DNA of 64,000 nucleotides from Myxococcales bacterium (GTDB lineage: Bacteria; Myxococcota_A; Polyangia; Polyangiales; Houyiibacteriaceae), in NCBI GenBank assembly GCA_029862185.1, contig JAOTXX010000004.1, positions 44,167 to 108,166 on the forward strand, written 5' to 3'. Positions 63,125 to 64,000 of the stretch are shown one piece after another. The notes below the pieces were generated by a model. That model was not told where the DNA came from and searched no databases. It saw only the letters and a program-made list of their open reading frames with translations. How positions within the stretch are numbered: the stretch's first letter is position 1; each line of letters begins with the position of its first letter. The translations under genes and the position numbers were made by a program.

Positions 63125-64000
63125 TCAGGGGTTGGTGAATTGGCCGTCGCCGAAGCTCGCTCGGGCGGGAACACACCATACGCTGATGCCGTCGAGATCG
63201 TCGAGTGTCCGGCCCTCTGGAAGCTGCGCGTAGACCGGCTCGGTGCCGTCGTAGCCCCCGTCGCGGCGCAAGTCCTCTTCGCTCATCGAAAAGCCGTTGA
63301 TGTAATCACCGCCAAGGCCACCGTAGAAACGGACATCGATGCCCGTGCCATCGTAGACGAAATCGTCGACGCGCACGGTGCAGTCGTCGACGATCAATGC
63401 CGTGCCCGAAACCTGGTGGGCGAAGGTTTGAAGCTCGGCAACCTGTCCGATCTTGCTGTGGGTGGCGTCGCATTCGCGGAGCCCACCAGTCCCGCCTGCG
63501 CCACCGGTGCCGCCAGTGCCTCCGTCGTTGGTGAGCACGAAGGCCACGAGGTCGACGAGCTCTTCGTCACTGAGCCGGTCTTCCGCCCAAAAAGGCATTC
63601 GGCCGCCAGTGAGTCCTTCGTAGACGGCACTGTTACCCGCACCGCTTGTCCTCACGCGACGCCCAATCGTTTCAGCGTCCAGAAGTGAGCCAACAAGCAC
63701 GGGTGCACGTTCGGTGCCGACGGCGTCGACCCCATGACAGACGACACAAGACGAGTTGAACAAAGCTTGGCCGCCCATTGCGTTGCCGCCGCCGAGATCG
63801 GTCGGCGGGCTGACTATTCGATAGGCTATTGCGGGTGACGGTGAGTCCCCGGCGGCATCACTCAGGTACTCGAGCAGGGCGATCCATCGCGGGTCCGCCT
63901 CACTGAACGCCGGAGCCCCCATCCATTCCACGCGGCAGCTGTTGACAGCATCGAGCAGCACGTCGAGTTGGCCGTTTTTGAATGACGGTCGATTTGCTGC
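63125..64000 (-). CDS. Cytochrome c with DM13 domain (partial, runs off the edge)
   Basis: The frame stays open to the right end of the window, so the N-terminus is missing. A cytochrome c domain has heme motif CVVCH and a late Met in GGRMPFWAEDRLSDEELVDL. A Gly/Thr linker (GGTGGTGGAGGTGG) joins it to a DM13-type domain (HQVSGTALIVDDCTVRVDDF, GISVWCVPARASFGDGQF). DM13 domains are proposed electron-transfer modules, so this fusion may move electrons in the periplasm. Ends 13 bases before the ABC-F start. Confidence 0.8.
   Translation of the reverse strand, partial: AANRPSFKNGQLDVLLDAVNSCRVEWMGAPAFSEADPRWIALLEYLSDAAGDSPSPAIAYRIVSPPTDLGGGNAMGGQALFNSSCVVCHGVDAVGTERAPVLVGSLLDAETIGRRVRTSGAGNSAVYEGLTGGRMPFWAEDRLSDEELVDLVAFVLTNDGGTGGTGGAGGTGGLRECDATHSKIGQVAELQTFAHQVSGTALIVDDCTVRVDDFVYDGTGIDVRFYGGLGGDYINGFSMSEEDLRRDGGYDGTEPVYAQLPEGRTLDDLDGISVWCVPARASFGDGQFTNP

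Overview
This is a 64 kb high-GC chromosomal segment that looks like a soil or aquatic myxobacterium (Myxococcota, formerly Deltaproteobacteria). The evidence is two secreted trypsin-like lipoproteins with MYXO-CTERM-like tails, two eukaryote-type Ser/Thr kinases, a kinase/ECF sigma operon, gene sets with the one-TolQ-two-TolR composition of the myxobacterial Agl motor, a sterol-reductase homologue and a eukaryote-like single-chain biotin carboxylase. I see no phage, IS element, CRISPR array, rRNA or tRNA.

Layout. 1-6.1 kb: a terminator, a conserved Myxococcota-type protein, a Lon-family protein whose catalytic Ser is Ala, and a membrane metalloprotease with a long C-terminal region. 6-10.8 kb: two divergent proton-channel sets (each one TolQ/ExbB plus two TolR/ExbD) around a shared control region. 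10.8-11.3 kb: first copy of a dispersed structured element. 11.3-15.2 kb: 2-oxoacid dehydrogenase E2, TerB-like protein, MscS channel and an ATPase-domain-only Hsp70. 15.3-17.9 kb: a Rieske oxygenase, its ferredoxin reductase and an NTF2-fold protein; both oxygenase genes carry the same KstR-type operator. 18-22.9 kb: Bcp peroxiredoxin, two serine proteases, pyruvate kinase and a TetR regulator. 22.8-26.4 kb: alpha/beta hydrolase, second copy of the structured element (inverted), a TVP38 membrane protein and a sterol reductase. 26.4-30.4 kb: lipoprotein, outer-membrane protein, sulfatase and LuxR-type regulator. 30.5-39.3 kb: a three-gene radical acyl-CoA dehydratase module, a ThDP enzyme, three SDRs and an aldo/keto reductase. 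39.3-45.9 kb: large lipoprotein, metallo-beta-lactamase-fold hydrolase, acyl-CoA ligase, geranylgeranyl-reductase-family flavoprotein and GreB. 45.9-53.6 kb: a junction of two 5'-truncated genes, then a PKS remnant, an 1853-aa fused acyl-CoA carboxylase and a phosphopantetheinyl transferase. 53.5-64 kb: kinase/ECF sigma/anti-sigma-like operon, sulfatase-fold protein, second kinase, aldehyde dehydrogenase, ABC-F ATPase and a cytochrome c-DM13 protein running off the edge.

The strongest candidate for something undescribed is the pair of inverted ~400-440 bp intergenic elements (10836-11277 and 23813-24215). They diverge in sequence but keep the same long-range stem and inner hairpins through compensatory changes, and they share an invariant block with a G-quadruplex motif. 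Other notable points are two identical 14-bp operators matching the KstR consensus, the Lon Ser-to-Ala change, a mutual truncation near 46.46 kb, and the kinase-sigma-anti-sigma operon.

Themes that fit together: lipid and sterol chemistry (Ksh-like oxygenase, sterol reductase, acyl-CoA ligase, isoprenoid reductase-like flavoprotein, PKS/ACC/PPTase), envelope energy transduction, and phospho-signalling linked to sigma-factor control.
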